A stretch of DNA of 64,000 bases from Limnohabitans sp. DM1 (lineage in GTDB: Bacteria > Pseudomonadota > Gammaproteobacteria > Burkholderiales > Burkholderiaceae_C): NCBI RefSeq assembly GCF_001269385.1, contig NZ_CXOO01000042.1, forward strand, positions 39,035 through 103,034, read 5' to 3'. A program made the translations under genes and the position numbers. A model generated the notes under the pieces. It was given only the letters and a program-made list of their open reading frames with translations, made no database searches and was not told the DNA's origin. This document shows positions 37,764 through 45,864 of the stretch, one piece after another. The first letter of the stretch is position 1. Each line of letters starts with the position of its first letter.

Positions 37764-38832
37764 GGTGCTCTACCCGACCTGGCCTGACATGCTGAAATGA
37801 TTTTTCATTGGAAGACTTGAAACTCTTGATGCGCCCGCTTTTTGCTTTTTGAAGCCAGCGCTCCAGAGTTGGAACCACGCCACTGGGCAACAGCAAAACC
37901 ACAACAACCAGTACAGCCCCCATCACCAAGGTGTTGTCAATTAATGTCTGTGTCGCCAGCGCTGATTTCAGACTCCCCAATGCAAAGGCCCCAATGACCG
38001 GCCCAATCCAGGTGCCCAAGCCGCCAGCGATGACCCATATGATCGTTTCAGCGGCCTGTCCTAAAGAGAACAAACCCGGCGTGACAATTTCAGCCCAGCA
38101 CGCGAACAACACGCCAGACAAGCCTGCGATCACCCCTGACACGGCAAAGATCCCAGTTTTGAGTGCGCGAGGGTCATAGCCCAACAGCTGAACCCTCAAT
38201 TCGTTTTCGCGTACACCTGCCAGTGTTCGGCCCCAGTGGGTATGGGATATCCACTTGCAGCCTAACCACACCAGCAACAGCAGCACTGCACATAGGTAAT
38301 ACAGTGCATCGCCGGTCACAAAGTAGGTTTCCCCCATCGGCAATGTCAAAGGGGAGAATCCCGGTATGCCATTGAAGCCGCCCAACCGTGCATTACCAAT
38401 CTCGTAAGCACTGCCTGCAGCGGCATTCAGAAATTTGAAGAACAGCAGAGTCACAACCAAGGTGATGACCCCCAGATAAACATCACTGATACGGCCATAG
38501 AACATCATGGCTCCAAGCGCTGCAGCAAACAGCCCCGTGACAGCCAATGCCACCAAAACGGCATATACAGAACCCCACTCATAACTTTGCAAATTCATGG
38601 CGGTGACCGCATAGGCGTAGGCTCCAAGCCCATAAAACGCCGATTGACCAAAACACAAGATTCCAGCCTGTCCCCACATTAACCCCAAAGAGAGCGCAAG
38701 CATCCCTTGCACGATCAACAAGGTCAGATGAAATGTCCCCCAAAAGATCGGGGCAACTGCAAGCGCCAGCGCAAATACCCCGAACCCAACCCACCAGCCA
38801 GGGCTAAATTGATACTGCACATTGCGCATCAA
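37756..38832 (-). CDS. livM: ABC transporter permease, LivM type
   Basis: 358 residues with multiple membrane helices (FGVFALALAVAPIFWGTFHL onward) and the cytoplasmic loop GVRENELRVQLLGYDPRALK that marks LivM/UrtC subunits. The C terminus is a longer, charged tail of about 30 residues. It overlaps both flanking genes, so translation is coupled. In context it imports an amide, urea-like or branched-chain ligand. Confidence 0.9.
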   Translation of the reverse strand: MMRNVQYQFSPGWWVGFGVFALALAVAPIFWGTFHLTLLIVQGMLALSLGLMWGQAGILCFGQSAFYGLGAYAYAVTAMNLQSYEWGSVYAVLVALAVTGLFAAALGAMMFYGRISDVYLGVITLVVTLLFFKFLNAAAGSAYEIGNARLGGFNGIPGFSPLTLPMGETYFVTGDALYYLCAVLLLLVWLGCKWISHTHWGRTLAGVRENELRVQLLGYDPRALKTGIFAVSGVIAGLSGVLFACWAEIVTPGLFSLGQAAETIIWVIAGGLGTWIGPVIGAFALGSLKSALATQTLIDNTLVMGAVLVVVVLLLPSGVVPTLERWLQKAKSGRIKSFKSSNEKSFQHVRPGRVEHHE

Positions 38833-39695
38833 ACTTTTCCTTTGAAATAACGTCCCGTAATGCCCTGGGGCATCAAACGCAACAACACAATGGCGACTAG
38901 CAACAATGCCAATTCACCCCACACGGGTGTAGACAACCATTCGACCCCCTTGCTGACCAATCCAAACAGAGTGCTTGCACTCAATGTTCCTGTGACCACC
39001 GATGCGCCACCGCTGATGACAGTAATGAACGATTTAGCGATGAATTGCCCCCCTGAAGCTGGCGTCAAGCCGATCAGCGGTGCCATGAGTCCACCCGCCA
39101 AACCCGACAATGCAGCGCCCAGTGCAAACGTAAATCGATAAACTGTTTTCGGGTTGTAGCCAAGACCAGAAACAACGTCCGCAGATTGCATGGCCGCCCT
39201 GACGATCAGACCGGCACGCGTGTATCTCAACACCACGTAGCTCAACAGCATCAGTGCAACAGTGACTCCGATGATGAGAACGCTGTAACCACCGACTTGG
39301 TATTCGCCTATGGTGATCGCGCCAATCGGATTGGTAACACCTGTTGTGGTGTTACCAAATACAGTCACCAACGCGCCTGAGATCAGCATGGACAAACCCC
39401 AGGTTGCCAGCATGGTGTCCATCATCCGGCCATACAAATGGCGGATGATGGCCCATTCCACAAGCAAGCCAAACAGGCCAACCAGTAGCGGAGATATCAC
39501 GAACATGGCCAACCAAATTGGAACGCCTGCATGAGTCGCTACCAGCGTGACATACCCACCCATGACGATGAACTCTCCGTGCGCCAGATTGATGATCCTC
39601 ATGAGACCAAAAACCAAGGCCAGCCCCGCCGAGAGCAAACAAAGCGTTGATATCGCATAGGCGACGTCCAGTAAATTGACGGCAAACTGTTCCAA
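38829..39695 (-). CDS. livH: ABC transporter permease, LivH type
   Basis: 288 residues. LALVFGLMRIINLAHGEFIV near the N terminus and RYTRAGLIVRAAMQSADVVS are characteristic of LivH/UrtB permeases. It starts 18 bp after the binding-protein gene and overlaps livM by 4 bp. Confidence 0.92.
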   Translation of the reverse strand: MEQFAVNLLDVAYAISTLCLLSAGLALVFGLMRIINLAHGEFIVMGGYVTLVATHAGVPIWLAMFVISPLLVGLFGLLVEWAIIRHLYGRMMDTMLATWGLSMLISGALVTVFGNTTTGVTNPIGAITIGEYQVGGYSVLIIGVTVALMLLSYVVLRYTRAGLIVRAAMQSADVVSGLGYNPKTVYRFTFALGAALSGLAGGLMAPLIGLTPASGGQFIAKSFITVISGGASVVTGTLSASTLFGLVSKGVEWLSTPVWGELALLLVAIVLLRLMPQGITGRYFKGKV

Positions 39696-39713
39696 TTGCT
39701 TGACCTTGCTGAT

Positions 39714-40934
39714 TTACAACTTGATTTCGAACTGCGTATTGCTGTTCGGGTTCTTGCCCAAGTCGCACATGGCCTGGGTTTCCCTCGGTGGGCGCTGTGC
39801 AAATGACTGCTTGACTTGCAACTTCTGACCGCGAATTTCCATCACATGCACATCTAGTGATGCATGATGCGTTTGAGGATCGATCAAGACTTTTCCTGAC
39901 GGTCCTTCAATTGAAAGACCGCCTTCAAGCACTTTGAGCACGTCATCCCGTTTGATGCTTCCCGCCTTTTGTACGGCTGCAGCCCACAGTTTTGTGGTCT
40001 GGTACTGCGAAGCAGCCATTTCACTGATCGCTTTGTCCGAACCGTATTTTTTTGTCCAAGCACTGACAAAGGCTTTGCTTGCACCGGTATTTAATTCCGG
40101 TGAATAGTTGTAAGCCACTAGGATGCCATCGCCTTCTGCAGCGGTCAGCACTTGATGCTCATTGCCAACACCGAGCGTGGTCGATGCCATTGGAATCTTC
40201 GCCTTCATACCTGCAGCAGCCCACTGACGGTAGAACGAAAGATGTGCGCCACCCACCAGCGCTGAGATCACGAAATCAGGCTTGGCATCCTGAATTTTCT
40301 TGATGGTTGAATTGAAGTCCGCCACATCCAAGGGGAAAAACTCAACCCCTGCAGCAGAGCCTCCGTTGTCTTTCAAATACTTTTGAAACCAACGGGCCAT
40401 GTACTGACCGTAGTTGTAATCTGCCGCCAGGATGTACGCTTTTTTGCCATTGAAAGCCTTCATCGCATAAGGCACCAAAACCTCTGCTTGTTGTGCGGGC
40501 GTGATACCAGTTAAAACGCTGTTTCGGTCACAGACACCACCTTCATAAAGGGGGGTATAGAAGTACAGCGTTTTTTCTCGATTCAAAAGAGGACGAATGG
40601 CTTCTCGTGATGCAGACAAGATGCCACCGATGACCAAATCTGCTTTGTCCTGACGTGTCAGTTGCTGTGCAAACTTGGTGTACTGAGCCATGTCGGACTG
40701 CGTGTCGTAGCCGATTTTTTTGACTTTTCGCCCCAGCAATCCACCTGCCGCATTGATTTCATCGATCGCCAAATCAAGACCCATGTTCATGGGCTTTCCG
40801 TAAGCATCAAAGTTGCCAGAGGTATCCAGCAAACTGCCGAGCTTGATGTCATCCGCTGCCCATGCTGTAGGTGAGAACTGCGCTGCCATCAGCGTTGCGG
40901 CTGCAATTGCAAGTGCTTTACGTCTTTGAATCAT
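39714..40934 (-). CDS. Periplasmic binding protein of the amide/urea type (FmdD/UrtA/AmiC-like)
   Basis: 406 residues with a signal peptide (MIQRRKALAIAAATLMAAQF, cleavage near AWA-AD). LGSLLDTSGNFDAYGKPMNM and LYFYTPLYEGGVCDRNSVLT match the short-chain amide and urea binders of the peripla_BP_5/6 class rather than leucine binders. It captures the ligand for LivHMGF. The shared Y-T-P-L-Y-E-G-G block also occurs in the cytosolic AmiC-like protein of the same operon, so both may see the same ligand. Confidence 0.88.
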   Translation of the reverse strand: MIQRRKALAIAAATLMAAQFSPTAWAADDIKLGSLLDTSGNFDAYGKPMNMGLDLAIDEINAAGGLLGRKVKKIGYDTQSDMAQYTKFAQQLTRQDKADLVIGGILSASREAIRPLLNREKTLYFYTPLYEGGVCDRNSVLTGITPAQQAEVLVPYAMKAFNGKKAYILAADYNYGQYMARWFQKYLKDNGGSAAGVEFFPLDVADFNSTIKKIQDAKPDFVISALVGGAHLSFYRQWAAAGMKAKIPMASTTLGVGNEHQVLTAAEGDGILVAYNYSPELNTGASKAFVSAWTKKYGSDKAISEMAASQYQTTKLWAAAVQKAGSIKRDDVLKVLEGGLSIEGPSGKVLIDPQTHHASLDVHVMEIRGQKLQVKQSFAQRPPRETQAMCDLGKNPNSNTQFEIKL

Positions 40935-40977
40935 GTTGTGTCTCCTTCAGATTGAATGTGAATTGGCGATGTCGTAA

Positions 40978-42588
40978 CTACTGATCGCTGTCGCCACAGC
41001 GGTCATTCTTTTCGAGTGGTTTTGTCGATGTCAGTGCACTTTGCACATCTGCGCCGAGCACATCACCCACTCTTTGCATAACCGGCATTTGCAAAGCCAT
41101 GTCCAAAATACTGCTGACAACCTGGTTCATGGGTGAGATGTTTGCAACAGCGGTATGAGTCCCGTCTATCGCCGCCTGCCGACGCCCCGACTCAAGGCCG
41201 CCAATATGGTTGATCCGGATCGAATCAATTTTTTCCACGGGCTTCATCATTTGCGCAGCCAATTCAGGCAGTTTGTCCAAACGATGCATCTCAAGACGCT
41301 GACGAAGCAAAGATTCCGAAGTGAGGTTTTCTGCCTGAATCAATGCAGAACGCCCTTGCGCCTCCTCTGCCATGCGCAGCTTTTCTGCCTGTGCTTGTCG
41401 CTCGATGTTTTGTGCCTTTGTCTCTGTTTCCACCAACCATGCATCGGCTTGCGATTTGGTCTTGGCCATCAATATGGCGGCATCTTTCTGAGATCGAGCC
41501 AACGCAATTTCCCGCTCTCTTTCAACAATGGCTTTTTCGCGCTCCGTTTGCACACGCTCCTGGACCATGACCACTTTGGCCTTGACCTGCTCGGTTTCTG
41601 CGATGACTTCAGCCTCTTGTTTTTGTTTTTGTGCCAGGGCCACCGCCATTTCGACCCGGTGTACCTCTTTACTCAATTGGGCTAATTGACGTTCTTTTTC
41701 CAGGGATTTGTCTTTTTGAATTTCCGCAACTTGAATTTCCATTTCCCGTTCAATGCGGGCTTGCTCTGATAGTCGTTGCGCCTCCTCCTGTTTTTGAGCC
41801 GTCTTTGCTTTGGCGTCTGCTTGCGCTTCTGCCAAATTCAAAACCTGTGCGATGGTGGCGTGTTCTTGTTCGCGTTCAATCTCAAGGCGTTTTTTCATCG
41901 CATCCAGCTGAGTCTTCCTTACAGAGATTTCTGCATCTGACTCAATCTCTGCTCTTTTTTTCTTGTTGCTGGCGACGATCTCGGCCAATTTGCGCATGCC
42001 TACGGCGTTGAATGCGTTGTTTTCATTCAATGCTGAAAAGGACGCCTGATCCAACCTTGTGACCGATACCGACTCAAGACTCAGACCTTTGGCTTGCACC
42101 TCTTCGCTGACACGGTGTTTAACTTCCTTGACAAACTTTGAACGCCCCTCGTGCAACGCATCCATGGTCATCGTTGCAGCAACCGCCTGCAACGCATCCA
42201 CAAAGGGCGCCTCCAGATAATCTGACAATGTTTCTCCGCGCAAAGCATCTGCACCGAAAGCCTGTGCCGCCGTGGCAACGCCTTCTACCGTTGGCTGCAC
42301 TCGGATATGGAATTCGACCTCCAGATCTACACGAAGACGGTCTTCCGTGATCAAACTTTTCTCACCCGCCCGCTTCACTTCCAAACGGTGAGTCCTCATG
42401 TTGATTTCATCAATGCGATGAAGAAATGGCAGTGCAATCACGCCGCCATCCAGCGCCACCGTTTGGCCGCCGGCACCTGTTCGAATCAACGCCGCATCTC
42501 TGGTCGACTTTCTGTAAAAGCGCTGCATCAATGCGATGACAACACCAACAACAACGACTGCGAGAACTACCCATGCGAACCAATTCAT
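40978..42588 (-). CDS. Flotillin-like SPFH/band-7 membrane protein
   Basis: 536 residues from ATG 42588, preceded by CAGGAGATACAG. An N-terminal membrane helix (MNWFAWVVLAVVVVGVVIAL) leads into an SPFH domain (about 30-210). A long Glu/Gln/Lys-rich coiled coil follows (about 220-450), then a C-terminal region, as in bacterial flotillins such as YqiK/FloT. Such proteins scaffold membrane microdomains. It is unusual to find one between an amide sensor and an amide transporter; a role in organising that transporter is inference only. Confidence 0.85.
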   Translation of the reverse strand: MNWFAWVVLAVVVVGVVIALMQRFYRKSTRDAALIRTGAGGQTVALDGGVIALPFLHRIDEINMRTHRLEVKRAGEKSLITEDRLRVDLEVEFHIRVQPTVEGVATAAQAFGADALRGETLSDYLEAPFVDALQAVAATMTMDALHEGRSKFVKEVKHRVSEEVQAKGLSLESVSVTRLDQASFSALNENNAFNAVGMRKLAEIVASNKKKRAEIESDAEISVRKTQLDAMKKRLEIEREQEHATIAQVLNLAEAQADAKAKTAQKQEEAQRLSEQARIEREMEIQVAEIQKDKSLEKERQLAQLSKEVHRVEMAVALAQKQKQEAEVIAETEQVKAKVVMVQERVQTEREKAIVEREREIALARSQKDAAILMAKTKSQADAWLVETETKAQNIERQAQAEKLRMAEEAQGRSALIQAENLTSESLLRQRLEMHRLDKLPELAAQMMKPVEKIDSIRINHIGGLESGRRQAAIDGTHTAVANISPMNQVVSSILDMALQMPVMQRVGDVLGADVQSALTSTKPLEKNDRCGDSDQ

Positions 42589-42630
42589 CTGTATCTCCTG
42601 GCTTCTGTTCAGCAGATGCGCACACCCACT

Positions 42631-42680
42631 TTTAATTTCCATGGAAAATGATAACCCGAAATAATTTCCACGGAAATTAA
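42631..42680. promoter_or_regulatory. Pair of AATTTCC-N2-GGAAATT palindromes, probable MarR operators
   Basis: AATTTCCATGGAAAAT (core TTTCCATGGAAA at 42636-42647) and AATTTCCACGGAAATT (42663-42678) lie in the 131-bp gap upstream of the flotillin gene. Their centres are 29 bp apart, close to three helical turns, so bound dimers would sit on nearly the same DNA face. Length, symmetry and A/T content fit a MarR-family operator, and a MarR gene lies in the same block. Confidence 0.65.
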
Positions 42681-42719
42681 TTTTTTGAAAAACTAGGGTA
42701 TGTCCTTATCAGGGGACCG

Positions 42720-43850
42720 TCAGATGAAGTGGTTCAGTACTCGAAAAGCATGGCCGTGTGCTTCAGCCAAGTAGATAGGTGCACAGGAATACCCATTGCT
42801 GCGGTAGTCAATGCCACGGACACTGCAAAAACTCAAGGGCTTGACGGTGGAAGTGAGCCATTCTTCATGCCCAAAGGAGACTGCCCTGCTCGCCAATGCA
42901 GCAAGAAAATGCATGCCCTCATAGGTAGATTGACCAATGGCATTGAGCGTAGGGGCTCGTTCGCCATAGCGCGTGTAATAACGCTCCTTGAATGACATAT
43001 TGGCTTCGCTTTTAAGCGCCGCGAAGTAGCCGGAAGAAACGAAAAGTCCATCGGTGTTGTCTGCACCAATGGCTAACAATCCGTTCTCTTCAATTGCGCA
43101 GGACAAACGAATGATTTTTGTGCTCAGCTTCAAGCGTCCGAATTGACGGTTGAAATCAATCGCATCTTGCCCCACCAATGAGATCAGGATGGCATCAGGC
43201 ATGGCCTTTTCAATGAGTTCGAAAATCTCATCGAAATTTTGTCTCCCCGGCCCCTGCCCGATGTGCAGGTACTGCTCAGAGATGACCTCGGCACCGCTTT
43301 CCGTCAGATACGCTTTAGCAAGCGCATGAGACTTGCGCGGCCAAATGTAATCGTTCCCGATCAACATCCATCGCCTTGCACGATAACGCTCTGTCAGCAG
43401 CCGTATAGCGGGACGCAACTGTTTGTCTGGCGTCTCGCCAATGGCATATACACCTGGGGTTGTTTCACCCCCCTCATAAAGAGGCGTGTAGACGTAGGGA
43501 ACTTTGCTGTATGCAACTTTTTTGATGACGTTCCGAACCGAGCTGGTATGCATGCCGACTATGGCGTCCACCCGAACAGATGACAACGCGTGATGAGCAT
43601 TGAATTCCACGTCAGCCTCGTCATCTGCACTGAAGCAATGAGAACGAATCATTCGACCGCAAATTCCACCGGCTTCGTTGATCTCCTCGATGGCCAACAT
43701 GGCACAAGCCATTGTGGAGGGACCCCATACACCTGCAACGCCATCATTGGGGTTAAAAAGGCCTACACGAAAATCGCGTTCCTTCCCACGCCCCTCGCCA
43801 TCAGCAGCGCAGTGGATTGCTGCCGGTACGGACTTTGCACTCGACGCCAT
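42720..43850 (-). CDS. AmiC-like cytosolic amide-sensing protein
   Basis: 376 residues from ATG 43850, preceded by GGAGAACCGTC; the longer frame to 43949 crosses the divergent promoter. Compared with the transporter binding protein it has no signal peptide, and its length matches P. aeruginosa AmiC (about 385). RVGLFNPNDGVAGVWGPSTM, YTPLYEGGETTPGVY and LIGNDYIWPRKSHALAKAYL align in kind with AmiC blocks such as GSDYIYPRESN. AmiC binds amides and controls expression through AmiR; here no AmiR is present, but a divergent MarR is, as with NhhC and NhhD of Rhodococcus nitrile hydratase clusters. Confidence 0.85.
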   Translation of the reverse strand: MASSAKSVPAAIHCAADGEGRGKERDFRVGLFNPNDGVAGVWGPSTMACAMLAIEEINEAGGICGRMIRSHCFSADDEADVEFNAHHALSSVRVDAIVGMHTSSVRNVIKKVAYSKVPYVYTPLYEGGETTPGVYAIGETPDKQLRPAIRLLTERYRARRWMLIGNDYIWPRKSHALAKAYLTESGAEVISEQYLHIGQGPGRQNFDEIFELIEKAMPDAILISLVGQDAIDFNRQFGRLKLSTKIIRLSCAIEENGLLAIGADNTDGLFVSSGYFAALKSEANMSFKERYYTRYGERAPTLNAIGQSTYEGMHFLAALASRAVSFGHEEWLTSTVKPLSFCSVRGIDYRSNGYSCAPIYLAEAHGHAFRVLNHFI

Positions 43851-43884
43851 GACGGTTCTCCACTTAAGCGACAAAACAATTTGG

Positions 43885-43896
43885 TTTCTTTGGAAA
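43885..43896. promoter_or_regulatory. Degenerate copy of the MarR operator in the divergent amiC-like/marR promoter
   Basis: TTTCTTTGGAAA matches the TTTCCATGGAAA core at 10 of 12 positions and lies midway in the 93-bp gap between the two divergent start codons. That is where an autoregulated MarR protein would be expected to bind. Confidence 0.45.
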
Positions 43897-43943
43897 AGAT
43901 TACTACAATTTGGGACGACAGCACACTCTGAATAACCCGAGCA

Positions 43944-44372
43944 ATGCAAAAAAATCTAGATTCATTTCTGCCGATACTGCTTGAAAATGCTCATCGGCAT
44001 CTCAATCAGATGTTGACCCAAGCATTGGCAGCAGAAGGCATGCAGCCCGATTTTTGGCGCGTGCTTTTTGTGCTGGGTGACGAAAAAGGACGCACCATGG
44101 GTGATCTTGCGGAATCTTTGGGTATGAACCCGCCAAAGGTCAGCAAACTCATGGACAAGATGGTGAGTAAAGGTCTGGTTCTGCGCAATGCAGACGGACA
44201 GGACAGTAGACGTGTATTGGCCTACATCACTGACAAAGGGCTAACTACGTTGGAGCGAATGTCCTCACCCGTAGAAAATTTTGAAGCGCAACTTGAAGCC
44301 AAACTTGGGGCTGCAAGCCATAAGCAATTACAAAAAATACTTATCAAACTTCAGAAGGACTTTAGCTCTTAA
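43944..44372 (+). CDS. MarR-family transcriptional regulator
   Basis: 142 residues. TMGDLAESLGMNPPKVSKLM is the recognition region of the winged helix, and DGQDSRRVLAYITDKGL the wing with its usual D-x-R motif. Long N- and C-terminal helices form the dimer interface. It is divergent from the AmiC-like gene and is the only DNA-binding protein of the block, so it probably controls the amide operon. It ends 19 bp before the duplicated icmF segment. Confidence 0.9.
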   Translation: MQKNLDSFLPILLENAHRHLNQMLTQALAAEGMQPDFWRVLFVLGDEKGRTMGDLAESLGMNPPKVSKLMDKMVSKGLVLRNADGQDSRRVLAYITDKGLTTLERMSSPVENFEAQLEAKLGAASHKQLQKILIKLQKDFSS

Positions 44373-44391
44373 CGCTGGCTTATAGCGACAG

Positions 44392-44714
44392 ACTACGAGA
44401 TGCTCAAGCACACGGGCGAGCTGCCCATCATCGGCGTCAACACCTTCCGCAACCCCAAGGGCGACGAAGTGCTGGAAAGCCTGGAGCTGGCCCGCTCGAC
44501 AGAGGAAGAAAAGCAGTCGCAACTCAAGCGCCTGAACGACTTCCACGCCTTGCACGCTGCCGAATCGCCCGCGATGCTCAAACGCCTGCAGCAAGCGGTG
44601 ATTGACAACGGCAACGTGTTCGAGGTGCTGATGGACGCGGTGCGGGTCTGCTCACTCGGCCAGATCACCAACGCGCTGTTCGAGGTGGGTGGTCAGTACC
44701 GACGCAACATGTGA
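44392..44714 (+). pseudogene. Detached 3' fragment of icmF (direct repeat, copy 2)
   Basis: Encodes the last 106 residues of IcmF ([20 protein letters not shown] to GGQYRRNM) with no 5' part, promoter or ribosome-binding site. It aligns gap-free with 32470-32792 at about 93% by hand count, and only one residue differs. It is most simply the original icmF end left behind when a block carrying its own icmF end was inserted. Confidence 0.93.
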
Positions 44715-44717
44715 ACC

Positions 44718-45650
44718 TCAGAAGTTCACCCGATCCCCACCCTTGAGCGTCAGCATGCTGCGGGCCTCATCAGGGGTGGCGATTTCCAGGTTCAGGGCTT
44801 CGAGCACGGTGCGGATGCGCTGCACTTGCTGAGCGCTGGACTCGGCCAATTTTCCAGGACCGATCCACAGCGAGTCCTCCAGACCCACGCGCACGTTCGA
44901 GCCCATGGCCGCACCGATGCTGGCCAGCGCAATCTGGCCTTTGCCTGCGCCCAAAATGGACCACTGGTAATCGTTGCCGAACAAACGGTCGGCCGTGCGG
45001 CGCATGTGCATCAGGTCTTCGGGGTGCGGGCCGATGCCCCCCAAAATGCCAAACACCGACTGCACAAACAAAGGCCCCGTGACCAGCCCCCGGTCACGGA
45101 AATGCGCCAGGTTATACAGGTGGCTGATGTCGTAGCACTCGAACTCAAAGCGGGTACCGTTTTCGGTGCCCAAGCGCAAAATGGTTTCGATGTCCTTGTA
45201 GGTGTTCTTGAACACCAGGTCGCGGCTTTTTTCCAGATGCTCGCGCTCCCACTCGTGCTCAAAGGTCTTGAAGCGGTCCAGCATGGGGAACAGGCCAAAG
45301 TTCATCGACCCCATATTCAGCGACGCCACCTCGGGCTTGAAGGTCAGCGCCGGTTGCATGCGCTCGTGCACCGTCATATGCGGGCTGCCACCTGTGGTGA
45401 GGTTAATCACGGCGTTGGTGTGGGCTTTGATCTTTTGCAAAAACGGCACAAAGAAGGCCGGGTCTTGCGTGGGACGGCCGTCTGCCGGATCGCGCGCATG
45501 CAGGTGCAAGATGGCCGCGCCTGCCTCGGCGGCGGCAATCGCCGCATCGGCAATTTCGTCGGCCGTCACCGGCAAATGCGGCGACATGCTGGGCGTGTGA
45601 ATGGCACCGGTGGGCGCGCAGGTGATGATGACTTTGCGGGCTTTGCTCAT
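44718..45650 (-). CDS. BKACE-family beta-keto acid cleavage enzyme (DUF849)
   Basis: 310 residues from ATG 45650, preceded by GGAGACGTTTC. KVIITCAPTGAIHTPSMSPH, AAILHLHARDPADGRPTQDP (zinc-binding HLHxR) and NLTTGGSPHMTVHERMQPAL are hallmarks of the 3-keto-5-aminohexanoate cleavage enzyme family. Members condense a beta-keto acid with acetyl-CoA and split it to a CoA ester and acetoacetate. The keto acid used here is unknown. It faces the icmF fragment tail to tail. Confidence 0.9.
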   Translation of the reverse strand: MSKARKVIITCAPTGAIHTPSMSPHLPVTADEIADAAIAAAEAGAAILHLHARDPADGRPTQDPAFFVPFLQKIKAHTNAVINLTTGGSPHMTVHERMQPALTFKPEVASLNMGSMNFGLFPMLDRFKTFEHEWEREHLEKSRDLVFKNTYKDIETILRLGTENGTRFEFECYDISHLYNLAHFRDRGLVTGPLFVQSVFGILGGIGPHPEDLMHMRRTADRLFGNDYQWSILGAGKGQIALASIGAAMGSNVRVGLEDSLWIGPGKLAESSAQQVQRIRTVLEALNLEIATPDEARSMLTLKGGDRVNF

Positions 45651-45864
45651 GAAACGTCTCCTGAAAGTGGCTGGGCAGCGGGGGCTGACCCTGGATGCGC
45701 GCCAGCATGCCCGACCCGTTGACCACTTGGGGTCACCAAGGCAACACGGTGCCATCCAGGACCGTTCCGAAGGGACTTGGGGGCCTGCCACACACCCGTC
45801 ATGCACCTGCCCCAAAATGCACAGACAGAGCCCCTAAACTCAACGGACCCTTTCAGGACACTCC

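Noticed and set aside
32793..44391. Possibility that the amide block is a phage or conjugative element
   Set aside because: No integrase, phage structural, relaxase or tRNA target gene is present. All genes fit one metabolic operon.
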